This document shows positions 27,282-38,300 of a DNA stretch of 64,000 bases, one piece after another. The DNA is from Parahaliea mediterranea (lineage in GTDB: Bacteria; Pseudomonadota; Gammaproteobacteria; Pseudomonadales; Halieaceae). The DNA lies in the NCBI RefSeq assembly GCF_017255185.1, contig NZ_JAFKCZ010000004.1:62001-126000 (forward strand), in the 5' to 3' direction. Under the pieces are notes generated by a model. That model was not told the DNA's origin, searched no databases, and worked only from the letters and a program-made list of their open reading frames with translations. The translations under genes and the position numbers were made by a program. Within the stretch, counting starts at the first letter, position 1. Each line of letters opens with the position of its first letter.

Positions 27282-27342
27282 GGAAGGTGTGACGCCTTCC
27301 TCCCCCAAAAAACCCGGAAGGCGTCCCCTCCCGGGTTTTTTT
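27282..27342 (+). terminator. Terminator with a competing upstream pairing (attenuator-like)
   Basis: AAAAAACCCGG (27307-27317) pairs with CCGGGTTTTTT (27331-27341), an 11-bp intrinsic terminator. GACGCCTTCC (27291-27300) is fully complementary to GGAAGGCGTC (27316-27325), which takes in the terminator's stem edge and loop. The same CCTTCC can also pair with GGAAGG at 27282-27287. The segments can form mutually exclusive hairpins, as in attenuators. The MFS gene begins 152 bases downstream. Confidence 0.7.
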
Positions 27343-27493
27343 ATGTCCATGGAAGGGCCGGGCCGCGCAGGCGGTATGTCGCGGGAGGCATGGATGCCGG
27401 CGGTCCGGCGGTCCGGCGGTCCTGCGTCCCTGCGTCCCGGAGCGACGGTCCGGCAAATAAAACAATCAACAAACGGATAGGGAGGAAACAACA

Positions 27494-28759
27494 ATGAACC
27501 TTTTAAAGTGGCGGCAGTTGCAGGGCTTCCCGCCACTGGTGTGGATCATCCTGCTGGGCAGCTTCTTCGGGCGCGGCACCTACTTCATGGTGTGGCCGTT
27601 CCTGGCGATCCTGCTGTACGAGCGGTTTGACCTCGGGGCCGCCGAGATCGGCTTGATCCTCAGCGCCTCGGCGGTGGGTGCCGCGCTGCTCGGGTTTTAC
27701 GTGGGTGCGCTGTCGGATCGCTGCGGGCGGCGCTCGATCCTGTTGCTGGGGACCGCCATCAGCTGCCTCGCCTTCGCCCTGTTGGCCGTGGCCGAGAGCC
27801 TGTCCGCCTTCGTGGTGGCGATGAGCCTGTGCTCGGTGGGCCGGGCGGTGTGGGAGCCGCCAGCCAGCGCCCTGATCGGCGATCTCATTCCCGGCCGGCA
27901 GGCGCGGGAACTGGCGCTGCAGCTGCGCTATTTCCTGATCAACGCGGGGGCGGCGCTGGGACCGATGATCGGCGTGTGGGCCGGGCTCAGCGCGCAACAG
28001 GAGACGTTCGGGCTGACTGCCCTGAGCTACCTGCTGCTCAACCTGGCGTTTATCTGGGGCTTCGCGCACACCGTGAGCGGACGCATCGCGCGGCAGCGGC
28101 GTAACCGCAGCGCCCGTTTCCGCGACACCCTGCGGGTACTGGGGCGCGATCACATGTTCCTGGTGGTGATCCTGGCCAACGTGCTGGCTTTCTTCATCTT
28201 TGCCCAGGCGGATTCCAGCCTGGTGCAGTACCTGACCCGGGCGGAAGCGCCGGATCTGGTGGCGCTGATCTCGAGCATTATCCTGGTCAACGCGGTGACG
28301 GTGATGGTGTTGCAGTTTCCCTTGCTGTCGCTGCTGGGGCCGCTGCCGGTGACCCAGCGGGTGCTGATCGGCCTGGCCATCCTGGCGCTGGGACAACTGT
28401 GGTGCGCGCTGAACCCGGTGGATTGGTACGCAGGCTGGCTGGGGGCGATCTTCGTGGTGAGTGTGGCGGAGGCGATCCTGTTCCCCACCATGAGCGTGCA
28501 GGTCGACCAGATGGCGCCGGACCACCTGCGCGGCAGCTACTTCGGCGCCTCGTCGTTTTACGCCCTGGGCTGGGCACTGGCGCCGCTGGCGGGCGGGCTG
28601 ATTCTGGAGTGGGGTAGCGGGCCGGTACTGTACGCGGTGATGTTCGTGCTCTGCGGCGCGGTGGGCTTGCTGTACGCCCTGTCCACCCGGCTGTCGCGGC
28701 CCGACTGGTCGTCGGTGCGACAGGAGCCCGAGTGCCTGCCGGGGGCGGTCACGTCTTGA
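27494..28759 (+). CDS. Major facilitator superfamily transporter
   Basis: A 421-residue protein with twelve predicted hydrophobic helices. The MFS loop motif is GALSDRCGRRSILLLG after the second helix, and a partial repeat of it is in the second half. It resembles drug/sugar exporters of the DHA1/MdtH-like type, but the substrate is not evident. AGGGAGG lies 10 bases before the ATG. An attenuator-like structure at 27282-27342 lies upstream and could control it. Confidence 0.85.
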   Translation: MNLLKWRQLQGFPPLVWIILLGSFFGRGTYFMVWPFLAILLYERFDLGAAEIGLILSASAVGAALLGFYVGALSDRCGRRSILLLGTAISCLAFALLAVAESLSAFVVAMSLCSVGRAVWEPPASALIGDLIPGRQARELALQLRYFLINAGAALGPMIGVWAGLSAQQETFGLTALSYLLLNLAFIWGFAHTVSGRIARQRRNRSARFRDTLRVLGRDHMFLVVILANVLAFFIFAQADSSLVQYLTRAEAPDLVALISSIILVNAVTVMVLQFPLLSLLGPLPVTQRVLIGLAILALGQLWCALNPVDWYAGWLGAIFVVSVAEAILFPTMSVQVDQMAPDHLRGSYFGASSFYALGWALAPLAGGLILEWGSGPVLYAVMFVLCGAVGLLYALSTRLSRPDWSSVRQEPECLPGAVTS

Positions 28760-28871
28760 ACCAGTTCCGAGGTGGCGGCGGTTGTTGTCGTCGCCTCGGA
28801 TTTGGCCTGTTGGTGGCGTCCTTTGTTACTATTGCGTCACTGTTCTGTGGGGCCGGATGGAACCGACCGTT

Positions 28872-28893
28872 GGTCGAATGAATTCGACCCTAC
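28872..28893 (-). repeat. Solitary REP palindrome
   Basis: Identical in sequence to the outer minus-oriented copies of the array at 26255-26510 (stem GGTCGAAT/ATTCGACC with the GTAG head on the minus strand). It lies between the MFS and PEBP genes, about 2.4 kb from the array. Confidence 0.9.
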
Positions 28894-28925
28894 ATCGCCG
28901 AGCAATCCGACAAGAGGTAAGTACC

Positions 28926-29405
28926 ATGGGATTTGCACTGTCCGATATCACGCTAACCAGCGCCGCCTTCGACCATGGCGGCGCGATTCCCACCAAATAC
29001 ACCGGCGAGGGTGAAGACCTGTCCCCGGCGATGTCGTGGGACAAGGTGCCCGAGGGCACGCGCTCCTTCGCCGTGTTCTGCCACGACCCCGACGCGCCGC
29101 TGGTCTCCGGGCGCGGCACCTACGGCTTTGTTCACTGGGTGCTCTACAACATTCCCGAGTCGGTGCGTCAGCTGGAGGAAGGGGTGGGCGACTACGCCCG
29201 CGGCAAGAACGACTTCGGCAATATCGGCTACGGCGGCCCGATGCCCCCGCCCGGGCACGGCCGGCACCAGTACTATTTCTGGGTGCTGGCCCTGGACGTG
29301 GAGCCCAACCTGCAGGACGGGCTGGAATTGCCCGAGCTGCTGGAAAAGGTGGAGCCCCACATCCTGGGAATGAACCGGCTGGTGGGAACCTATCAGCGGG
29401 ACTGA
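28926..29405 (+). CDS. YbhB/YbcL family PEBP-like protein
   Basis: A 159-residue phosphatidylethanolamine-binding-protein homologue (Raf-kinase-inhibitor-like family in bacteria). The conserved anion pocket is seen in CHDPDAPL and GFVHWVLYNIP, and GGPMPPPGHGRHQYYFWVLALD is the second family motif. The open frame extends upstream, but the ATG at 28926 starts at the domain and has AAGAGG 9 bases before it. No signal peptide. The bacterial function is poorly known. Confidence 0.92.
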   Translation: MGFALSDITLTSAAFDHGGAIPTKYTGEGEDLSPAMSWDKVPEGTRSFAVFCHDPDAPLVSGRGTYGFVHWVLYNIPESVRQLEEGVGDYARGKNDFGNIGYGGPMPPPGHGRHQYYFWVLALDVEPNLQDGLELPELLEKVEPHILGMNRLVGTYQRD

Positions 29406-29412
29406 GTCGGCA

Positions 29413-30186
29413 TCACACCAGCTTCGCCGAATGCGCCCCGTCCACCGCCAGCACGGTGCCGTTGACGAAGCTGCCCGCGTCGCTGGCCAGTAGCAGTACA
29501 GGCCCCACCAGCTCTTCCACTTTCCCCAGCCGCCTGGCCGGCATCTGCTCGATGTAGGCCTTGCCGGCGGGCGCGTCGAAGAAGTCGGCGTTGATCTCGG
29601 TCCTGAACCAGCCGGGGGCGATGGCGTTGACGCGGATGTTGTGCTTCATCAGGTCCAGGGACAGGCTCTTGGTGAGGTGGATGACCGCTGCCTTGGAGGC
29701 GCAGTAGGCGGTCTGGCCGGGGTGGGCGCCGAGGCCGAGCACGGAGCCGATAATGATGATGCTGCCGGGCCGCTTGGCCGCGACCAGGCGCCGGGCGCCC
29801 TCCTGGGCCACGTGCCACACGCCGCGGAAGTTGGTGTTCATCACAAAATCCAGCGACTCGTCGTCGATCTTGAGAAAGCCCTTGGGGTCGGCGACGCCGG
29901 CGTTGTTGATGATAATGTCGATGGCGCCCAGTGCCTGCTCGGCGCGCTCGAAGGCGGCGGCGACGCTGGCCTTGTCGGTGACATCCATCGACACCGCGAG
30001 GGCGCTGCCGCCCCCGGCCTCAATCTCTCCGACTAAAGCTTCCAGGCGCTCGGCGCGGCGCGCCGCGACCACCACGGTGGCCCCGGCCTGGGCCAGGCCC
30101 TTGGCCAGGGTGTGGCCGATGCCGCTGGAGGCGCCGGTGATAAGGGCGGCGTGGCCCTGTAGTGAAAACTGTTCCAGGCTATTCAC
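29413..30186 (-). CDS. SDR family oxidoreductase
   Basis: A 257-residue classical SDR: TGASSGIGHTLA for the cofactor, NNAGVAD, catalytic YCASKAAV, and the family C-terminus NGTVLAVDGAHSAKLV. It follows the acyl-CoA dehydrogenase gene by 15 bases on the same strand, suggesting a two-gene operon for oxidising an acyl-CoA or its hydroxy derivative. The nearest broad description is a 3-oxoacyl reductase-like or 3-hydroxyacyl dehydrogenase-like enzyme. Confidence 0.88.
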   Translation of the reverse strand: MNSLEQFSLQGHAALITGASSGIGHTLAKGLAQAGATVVVAARRAERLEALVGEIEAGGGSALAVSMDVTDKASVAAAFERAEQALGAIDIIINNAGVADPKGFLKIDDESLDFVMNTNFRGVWHVAQEGARRLVAAKRPGSIIIIGSVLGLGAHPGQTAYCASKAAVIHLTKSLSLDLMKHNIRVNAIAPGWFRTEINADFFDAPAGKAYIEQMPARRLGKVEELVGPVLLLASDAGSFVNGTVLAVDGAHSAKLV

Positions 30187-30201
30187 GATGGTACTCCCAC
30201 T

Positions 30202-31422
<1,221 letters not shown>

Positions 31423-31576
31423 GGCGTTCTCCTGGTGTGGTAGACGGTGGGCAAGGGCATGACGCTGCCGGATATGGCGACTATCTTATTATCAGTATAG
31501 GCATCACAAAAATTTATTCTTTTGATATATTTGTATTGATATTAGTGATGTCTGTATTGCCCGCCGGAGCCCCGCC

Positions 31577-32479
31577 ATGCGCCTGGACAAGCTCGATTTG
31601 AACCTGTTCATCCTGTTCGATGCCTTGTACCAGGAGCGCAGCGTGACCCGCGTCGCCGTGCTCCTCAACCTGACCCAGCCGGCGGTGAGCAACGCCCTGG
31701 CGCGTCTGCGCCAGGCCTTCGACGATCCCCTGTTCGTGCGCACCCCGGACGGCATGGCGCCGACGCCGGTGGCCGACAACATCGTCGGCGACGTGCGCGA
31801 GGCGCTGGCCCTGCTGCGTCGCAGCGCCGGGGTCAACGCGCGCTTCGATCCCGCGACGTCGGAGAAGACCTTCCGCCTGGGCATGAATGACCTCGCCGAG
31901 TTCCTGTTGCTGCCGGGTTTGCGAGCCATTGTCAGCGAACAGGCGCCGCGCCTGTCCATCTCCAGCTACTATGTCAGCCGCGACGGCGCGGCGGAGGAGC
32001 TGAAAGCCGGGCGTTCGGATCTGCTGCTGGACGCGCCGGTGTTCAACGCCCGCGGCCTCGAGCAGCAGCGCCTGGGTGAGTTCCCCTATGTGGTGGCGAT
32101 GCGCCGGGGCCATCCGCTGGCGCGGCGCAAGCTGACGGAAAAGGCCTATCTGCAGGGCGAGCACCTGCACGTGTCGAGCCGGCGCCGGGGGCGGGGGCAG
32201 GTGGATATCGCGCTGCACAATCGCGGCGCGCGGCGCCGGGTGGTAATGCGCGTGCAGAATTACCTGGTGGCGGCGCGCATCGCCCAGCAGACCGATCTGT
32301 TGTGGACCGTGCCCCGGGTGCTGCTACCGCTGCTGGACCTGGCCTGGCGTCCGCTGCCGTTCGCGGTGGAGCCGCTGGTCTGGCACCTGTTCTGGCACGG
32401 CAATGCGGAGGGCGACCCGGCCAGCCGCTGGATGCGGGAGCGTCTGCAACAGTTGGTGACCGGGGTGATGGCCCACTAG
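31577..32479 (+). CDS. LysR-type transcriptional regulator
   Basis: A 300-residue LysR regulator. The N-terminal helix-turn-helix is clear (RSVTRVAVLLNLTQPAVSNALARLRQAFDDPLFVR covers residues about 20-54). The effector domain follows from about residue 90. It is divergent from the acyl-CoA dehydrogenase/SDR pair, the usual position for a LysR protein controlling its neighbour. The AT-rich intergenic segment at 31490-31560, with CATCAC and GTGATG inverted elements about 40 bases apart, is a candidate binding region. Confidence 0.92.
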   Translation: MRLDKLDLNLFILFDALYQERSVTRVAVLLNLTQPAVSNALARLRQAFDDPLFVRTPDGMAPTPVADNIVGDVREALALLRRSAGVNARFDPATSEKTFRLGMNDLAEFLLLPGLRAIVSEQAPRLSISSYYVSRDGAAEELKAGRSDLLLDAPVFNARGLEQQRLGEFPYVVAMRRGHPLARRKLTEKAYLQGEHLHVSSRRRGRGQVDIALHNRGARRRVVMRVQNYLVAARIAQQTDLLWTVPRVLLPLLDLAWRPLPFAVEPLVWHLFWHGNAEGDPASRWMRERLQQLVTGVMAH

Positions 32480-34074
32480 CCAAGGGATGCCAGGAGCGCG
32501 AACAGCAGGACGAACCAGGTCGCCAGCAGGCCGCACATCAGCGGCCAGTTGACCCGCGACTGTTCGCGCAGGATATTGCGGGCGGTGTCGGTCACGGACG
32601 GTCGCGCCTGACCTCCGCTGAACAGCAGGCCGGCGAGCCCGGTGAGCGCGAAGCCTATCGCGTTCCACCACAGCCAGGAAATACCCGGTGCGTAGCGCCA
32701 CAACAGGGCGTTGCCCGCGATGCCCAGCAGCAGGCCGATGCAGGCGCCGACGCCACTGGCGCGGCGGCTCAACAGGCCCAGGGCGAAAACCGCCAGGATG
32801 GGGCCGTTGGCCAGCGAGCCGATCTTGTTGATGGCCTCCAGCACCGTCGGCGCGATATCGCCGACAAAGAAGGACAGGGTGAGGGTGACCACGCCCCAGG
32901 CCACGGTGATCAATCGCGACAGCAGCAGCTCCCGCCGCTGACTCAGGGGTTCGCGGCAAAAGCGCACCACGAAATCCTCCATGGTGGTGGCGCTGAGGGA
33001 GTTGATCACCGAGTCCAGGGACGACATGGCCGCGGCGAACAGGGCCACCAGGGCCAGGCCCACCAGACCCGGCGGCAGGGTGTCGATCATATAGCGCGGT
33101 ACGGCGAGGTTGTACTGGGGTTGCCCGCCGTGCAGCGGCAGTCTGGCGAGGAAATCCCCGCTGCCGGCGGCATACACCGCAATGCCCGCACCCACCAGGC
33201 AGTACAGTGCCACCAGCGGAAAGCGCAGCAGGCCATTGATCAACAGCGCGCGATTGGTGGTGTCGATATCGCGGGTACACAGCAGGCGCTGTACCTGGCT
33301 CTGGTCGCAGCCGTAGTAGGCGAGGTAGAGAAACAGGCCGCCGACCAGCATCGGCCAGAAAGAAAAGGTTTCACCGTCGCCGAAGCCGTGGTGGCCGAAA
33401 TCGAGGGCCCGGCGCCGGGCCGGGTCCAGGGCGTCGAGCATGTGCGCGAAGCCACCGTTGTCCTGTACCAGCAGCGCCAGCAACAGGCCCAGCACGGCCA
33501 CCAGGATCGCCATCTGGATCACGTCGCTGTAGATGACCCCGCGGATGCCGCCGAGCACGTCGTATACCACGGTGAACACGCCGAGAATAACCACCGACCA
33601 GAAAAAACCGATGCCGAGTATCAGGTCGATGACGATGGCGATACTGAACACGGTCACCGCGGTGGCGAAGGCGCGCGCGAACTGGAACAGGGCGGACAGC
33701 AGCAAGCGTGTGCGCAGATCGAAGCGGTGCTCCAGATAGGCGTAGACGGATACCAGTTGCAACTGGCGGAACAGGGGCATCACCAGCAGGATCAGCACGA
33801 TCATGGCCAGGGGCAGAGCCAGCTCGTACTGCAGCCACACCAGGCCGCCGCCGGCGGCAAAGGCGACGAAGGCCGGGGCCCCGAGGATACTGTTGGTGGA
33901 ACACTGCGTGGCCATCACCGAGATGGCCACGGGCCAGGCACCCAGTCGCCGCCCGCCCACATAGTAGTCGGCGCGATCGCGTTGGCGCCGGGCCAGCCAC
34001 AGGGCGAACAGCACGAGGAACACCAGGTAGCCCCCGATCACCAGCCAGTCCAACAGTGCCAATGCGGGGTTCAT
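32476..34074 (-). CDS. Sodium:solute symporter (SSS family)
   Basis: A 532-residue transporter with about 13-14 hydrophobic helices. Family motifs include GGRRLGAWPVAISVMATQCSTNSILGAPAF near the N-terminus and FAAAMSSLDSVINSLSATTMEDF in the middle, the latter contributing to sodium binding. This resembles the eukaryotic SLC5-like subgroup (sugars, carboxylates, iodide), but the substrate is not clear. It overlaps the convergent LysR gene by four bases. Confidence 0.9.
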   Translation of the reverse strand: MNPALALLDWLVIGGYLVFLVLFALWLARRQRDRADYYVGGRRLGAWPVAISVMATQCSTNSILGAPAFVAFAAGGGLVWLQYELALPLAMIVLILLVMPLFRQLQLVSVYAYLEHRFDLRTRLLLSALFQFARAFATAVTVFSIAIVIDLILGIGFFWSVVILGVFTVVYDVLGGIRGVIYSDVIQMAILVAVLGLLLALLVQDNGGFAHMLDALDPARRRALDFGHHGFGDGETFSFWPMLVGGLFLYLAYYGCDQSQVQRLLCTRDIDTTNRALLINGLLRFPLVALYCLVGAGIAVYAAGSGDFLARLPLHGGQPQYNLAVPRYMIDTLPPGLVGLALVALFAAAMSSLDSVINSLSATTMEDFVVRFCREPLSQRRELLLSRLITVAWGVVTLTLSFFVGDIAPTVLEAINKIGSLANGPILAVFALGLLSRRASGVGACIGLLLGIAGNALLWRYAPGISWLWWNAIGFALTGLAGLLFSGGQARPSVTDTARNILREQSRVNWPLMCGLLATWFVLLFALLASLG

Positions 34075-34177
34075 TGATGCCGCTCGCTGTCATTGGTGAT
34101 GACGCTTCATGTTATGGAGTTGCCCAGGGAATTGCCAGAATGTCCCCGGGCGGATAATGCAGAACGACGCGCTGTCC

Positions 34178-34183
34178 TATACT
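34178..34183 (+). promoter_or_regulatory. Candidate -10 element for the RND operon
   Basis: TATACT at 34178-34183 is followed about 55 bases later by the GTG chosen as the adaptor start. No convincing -35 was found. Its position makes the in-frame TTG at 34185 an unlikely start. Confidence 0.35.
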
Positions 34184-34238
34184 CTTGACTCCGTTGCATG
34201 ACAGCGATTGCCCACGACTACCAGGACCTGGACCCGAC

Positions 34239-35342
34239 GTGTTGCCGTATTTTTATTCCCGATTCGCTGCGCTGGGCAGCACACTGTTTGCCTGCCTGTT
34301 CCTGTTGCAGGGCGCTACTGCCCATGCCCGGGATGGCGTACCCGTCACGGTGGTGGAGGCGCGGCGCATGCCCATCTTCCGGCAAGTGCCCCTGACCGGC
34401 ACGGTGACTTCCCTGCGCAATGCGCGCCTGTCGCCCGCCACCAGCGGCCTGGTGCAGGCGCTGAACGTGGATGCGGGTTCGCGCGTGGTCGCCGGAGACG
34501 TGTTGCTGGCGCTGGATGCGGAACTGGCGGCCCTGCAGCTGGAAAGCGCGCAGGCCCGGGCCGAGCAGTTGCGCAATGCCCTGCAAGACGCCCGCCGCCG
34601 CCTCAGCGAGGCGCGGGAGCTGATTCCCCAGCGCAGTATCGCCGAAACCGCGGTGCGGGACCTGGAGGCGGAAGTGGCCGAGGACGAGGCCGCCCTCAGG
34701 CAGGCGCAGGCGGAAGCGGGTTATCAGGGCGCGCTGTTGGAGCGCCATAAATTGCGCGCGCCTTTCGACGGCGTGGTCAGCGCCCGCCTCACCGACCTGG
34801 GGGAGTGGGTAGCGCCCGGGCAGGCGGTGCTGGAGCTGGTGGCCACTGATACGGTCCGGCTGGACTTCCCGGTGGCGGAGGATTTCCTGCCGGCGATCGA
34901 GCGCGGCGGCGAAGTTCGCTACAGCCTCAATGCCAGCCCGGGGGAAACGCATACCGGCACGGTCGCCACGGTGGTGCCGGTGACCGACCCCGGCGCGCGC
35001 ACCTTTCTGTTGCGGGTGGAGCCGGGGGCCGGCGCGCCCCTGTTGAAACCCGGCATGTCGGTGCGCGCCACCCTGGCCCTGCCCGCCGACCGCGAGGGTC
35101 TGGTGGTGCCGCGGGACGCGACCCTGCGCTATCCCGACGGCCGCACCGTGGTGTGGACCGTGCACAGCCGGGACGGGGAGCTGCGTGTGGTGGAAAACCT
35201 GGTGGAGCCGGGCCTGCAGTTCGACGGCATGGTGGAAATCCGCGCCGGTCTCGAGCCCGGTACCCGGGTGGTAGTCGAGGGCAACGAGTCCCTGCAGGCG
35301 GGCCAGGCGGTGCGGATCCGCGCCACGGCGAGCCGGAGATAG
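34239..35342 (+). CDS. RND efflux periplasmic adaptor (membrane fusion protein)
   Basis: A 367-residue adaptor linking an RND pump to an outer-membrane channel. The GTG at 34239 is chosen because it gives a clean signal peptide (hydrophobic 9-22, cleavage near AHA). The barrel-sandwich segment around LSPATSGLVQALNVDAGSRVVAGDVLLALD precedes a helical hairpin (about residues 90-160). The second lipoyl half is APFDGVVSARLTDLGEWVAPGQ, and a beta-barrel and membrane-proximal domain complete it. The permease gene follows within 5 bases. No outer-membrane factor gene is nearby, so a shared TolC-like channel is expected. Confidence 0.9.
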   Translation: MLPYFYSRFAALGSTLFACLFLLQGATAHARDGVPVTVVEARRMPIFRQVPLTGTVTSLRNARLSPATSGLVQALNVDAGSRVVAGDVLLALDAELAALQLESAQARAEQLRNALQDARRRLSEARELIPQRSIAETAVRDLEAEVAEDEAALRQAQAEAGYQGALLERHKLRAPFDGVVSARLTDLGEWVAPGQAVLELVATDTVRLDFPVAEDFLPAIERGGEVRYSLNASPGETHTGTVATVVPVTDPGARTFLLRVEPGAGAPLLKPGMSVRATLALPADREGLVVPRDATLRYPDGRTVVWTVHSRDGELRVVENLVEPGLQFDGMVEIRAGLEPGTRVVVEGNESLQAGQAVRIRATASRR

Positions 35343-35346
35343 AGTC

Positions 35347-38300
35347 GTGTTCGAGAAGATCGTTCAGCGCGGTACCCTGACGACGGTCATCACCTTGATC
35401 ATCTGCGTGCTGGGCGTGGTCGCCGCGCTGCGCATACCCGTGCAGATGATTCCGGACCTGGACGTGCGGGCGATCAGCGTGCGTACCAACTGGCCCGGCG
35501 CCACGCCGCAGGACGTGGAGAAGGAAATTCTGATCGAGCAGGAGGAGTACCTGCGCAACCTGCCCAACCTGTCGCGCATCGAGGCCTCCGCCGAGAGCGG
35601 TTCGGCGGAGGTGGAGCTGGAATTTCCCTTCGGCACCGATATCACCGAGATGCTGATCCGGGTCAACAATGCCCTCAGCCAGGTGCCGTCCTACCCGGAA
35701 AATGTCGACGAGCCGCGGATTTACGCCAACTCCTTCTCCAGTAACAACTTCATGTTTTTCAATGTGACGCCGCTGCCCGGCAACCCGCGGCAACTGGACA
35801 TGGACCTGATGCGGGATTTCCTTGAGGACAATGTCAAACCGCGGCTGGCGCGCGTGCCCGGGGTGTCCGAGGTCAGCGTCTGGGGCGGCGCCGAGCGCCA
35901 GGTGCAGATCCTGATCGATCCGGCGCGCCTGGCCCAGCGCGGCCTGAGTCTGTCCGACGTGCGCAGCGCCATTCGCGGCCGCAACCGCGACCGCTCCGGC
36001 GGCGAGATCGAATCCGGTAAACGCCAGTACCTGCTGCGCACGGTGGGCCGCTTCGATTCGGTGGAGGACCTGACCGGCCTGGTACTGGCGCGCCGGGGCG
36101 ACGCGGTCATCCGCCTGGCCGACGTGGCGCGGGTGCGCCTGGATCACTTCGAGAAGCGGGGTATCTCCACCATCGACGGTCGCGACAGCATCATGATCGC
36201 CCTGCGCCGGGAGTCCGGTTCCAACGTGATCGAGATCAAGCGCGCCATCCTCGCCGATCTCGACGCCCTGCGCGGCGAAGTGCTGGAGCCCGCGGGGCTG
36301 AGTATGGAGCTGATGTCCGACGACGTGCGCTACGTCGAGGACTCGGTGCGCAACGTATGGCAAAACCTGATTCTCGGCGCGCTGCTGGCCACCGCCGTCA
36401 TGTACCTCTTCCTGCGCTCTTTTCGCACCACGCTGGTGGGGGTGATCGGCATTCCCATTTGTATCATCGTCGCCTTCCTCGGCCTGCTGCTGGCGGGGCG
36501 CACCATCAATGTGATTTCGCTGGCGGGTATCGCCTTCGCCATCGGCATGACCCTCGACAACAGTATCGTGGTATTGGAGAGCATCGAGCTGGAGCGGCGG
36601 CGGGGCGCCGACCGCATGCGCGCGGCGATCGAGGGGGTGCGCCAGGTATGGCCGGCGGTATTCGCCTCCACCATGACCACGGTACTGGTGTTCGTGCCGG
36701 TGCTTTTCGTCGAGCAGGAAGCGGGCCAGCTGTACTCCGATGTGGCCATGGCCATATCCGCCGCCATCCTCGCTTCCATGCTGGTGGCCATTACCGTATT
36801 GCCCACGGCGGCGGCGCGGCTCAGTATCCGGCCCCGGGAGGAGGGCGCGCGGGGCACGGCCGGTGGCGCCGGCCTGCGTATGCGCGAGGCCACGCTGGGC
36901 GCGGTGAGTGCGCTGCTGGCCACGCCGGGGCGTCGCTACGGCTGTATCGCGCTGACTTTCCTGCTGAGTTTTGGCGTCATTGCGCTGCTGACACCGCCGG
37001 CGGAATACCTGCCCGAGGGCGAGGAGCCCAAGGTGTTCGCCTCGATGATCGCGCCGCCGGGTTACAATCTCCCCGCCATGCAGCAGATTGGCGAAGAGGT
37101 CCAGGCCTACCTCCAGCCCCATGTCGGCGCCGATCCCGCCGCTTTCCATGACGGCCAGTCGCCCGTGCCCGCGATGCAGTACCTCAATATGCGCGTGCAG
37201 GCGGACAATTTGCGGATCATTTCCGAACCGGTGGACGCCGCGGACATCGAAGCGCTGATGGACGCCCTCAGCGACAAGTACCAGCAGTACCCGGGCATGC
37301 GCGCCTTCGCCGCCCGGGGCTCCATTATCACCAGCAACGATGGCGGCACGCGCAGCATCAACCTCGATATCAGCGGCCCGCGACTGGAGGACATCTACCG
37401 CGTGGCGCTGGCGGCCTACCGGCGCGCGGAGGACATCTTCGACAATCCGCGTATCCAGAGCCGCCCGTCGTCACTGACCCTGGCGCAGCCGATGGTGGAG
37501 ATCCGTCCCGACTGGGAGCGCGCCGCCGAATTGGGGCTGACCGCGGACGAACTCGGCTTCACCGTCGCCGCGCTGACCGACGGCAGCTATGTGGACGAGT
37601 TTTTCCTGCAGGACGACAAGATCGATATCTACCTCTATTCCGACGTGGGCCAGAGCGCGGAGCTGGACAACCTGGCGCAACTGCCGGTGTACACCCCACG
37701 TGGCGCCGTGCTGCCCCTGGGGGCGCTGGTCAATATCGAGGAAACGGTGGACACCGACTCCCTGCGCCGCGTCAACGGCAGCCGCACCGTCACCCTGAAC
37801 ATCATTCCGCCGCGCAGTATTCCCCTGGAAGTGGGCGTGGCGCGGGTCCGGCAAGAGCTGGTGCAATACCTGCGCGAGCGCGGGGAGATACCCAGTGGCG
37901 TGAGCATCGACATTTCCGGCGCCGCGGACCAGCTCGACGCCACCCGGGAGGCCCTGGGCAGCAACTACGCCATTGCCCTGTTGATCATCTACCTGCTGAT
38001 GGTCGCCATCTTCACCCACTGGGGCTACCCGCTGCTGATCATGACTTCCATTCCCCTGGGCATTGCCGGCGGTATCGTCGGCCTGGCCCTGCTCAACGGC
38101 GTCGGCAGCCTGCTGCCGCTGGTGGGCCTGGCGCCGGTCGTGCAGCCCTTCGACATGATTTCCATGCTGGGCTTTCTCATCCTCATGGGCACCGTGGTCA
38201 ACAATCCGATTCTTATCGTCCACCGGGCGGTGGGTAATGTGAAAGCGCAGGGTATGGCGCCGGTGCCCGCGGTGCGGGAGGCGGTGGAGGCCCGCTTGCG

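Larger units (their letters stand above)
25838..27493. other. Gene-poor repeat island
   Basis: These 1.65 kb between sodB and the MFS gene hold a terminator, a large imperfect inverted repeat, a REP/BIME array, a 75-base duplication, and a small promoter-ORF-terminator unit, each listed separately. Open frames inside the inverted-repeat arms give near-identical peptides from opposite strands, so they are translations of the repeat rather than separate genes. Part of the island (about 26945-27110) is distinctly AT-rich compared with the surroundings. No transposase, integrase or RAYT gene is present. Confidence 0.7.

Noticed and set aside
27091-27465. Minus-strand ORFs over the small transcription unit (also 27132-27536)
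   Set aside because: They run through the terminator and the repeat-rich leader of the MFS gene and show no domain, codon pattern or ribosome-binding site.
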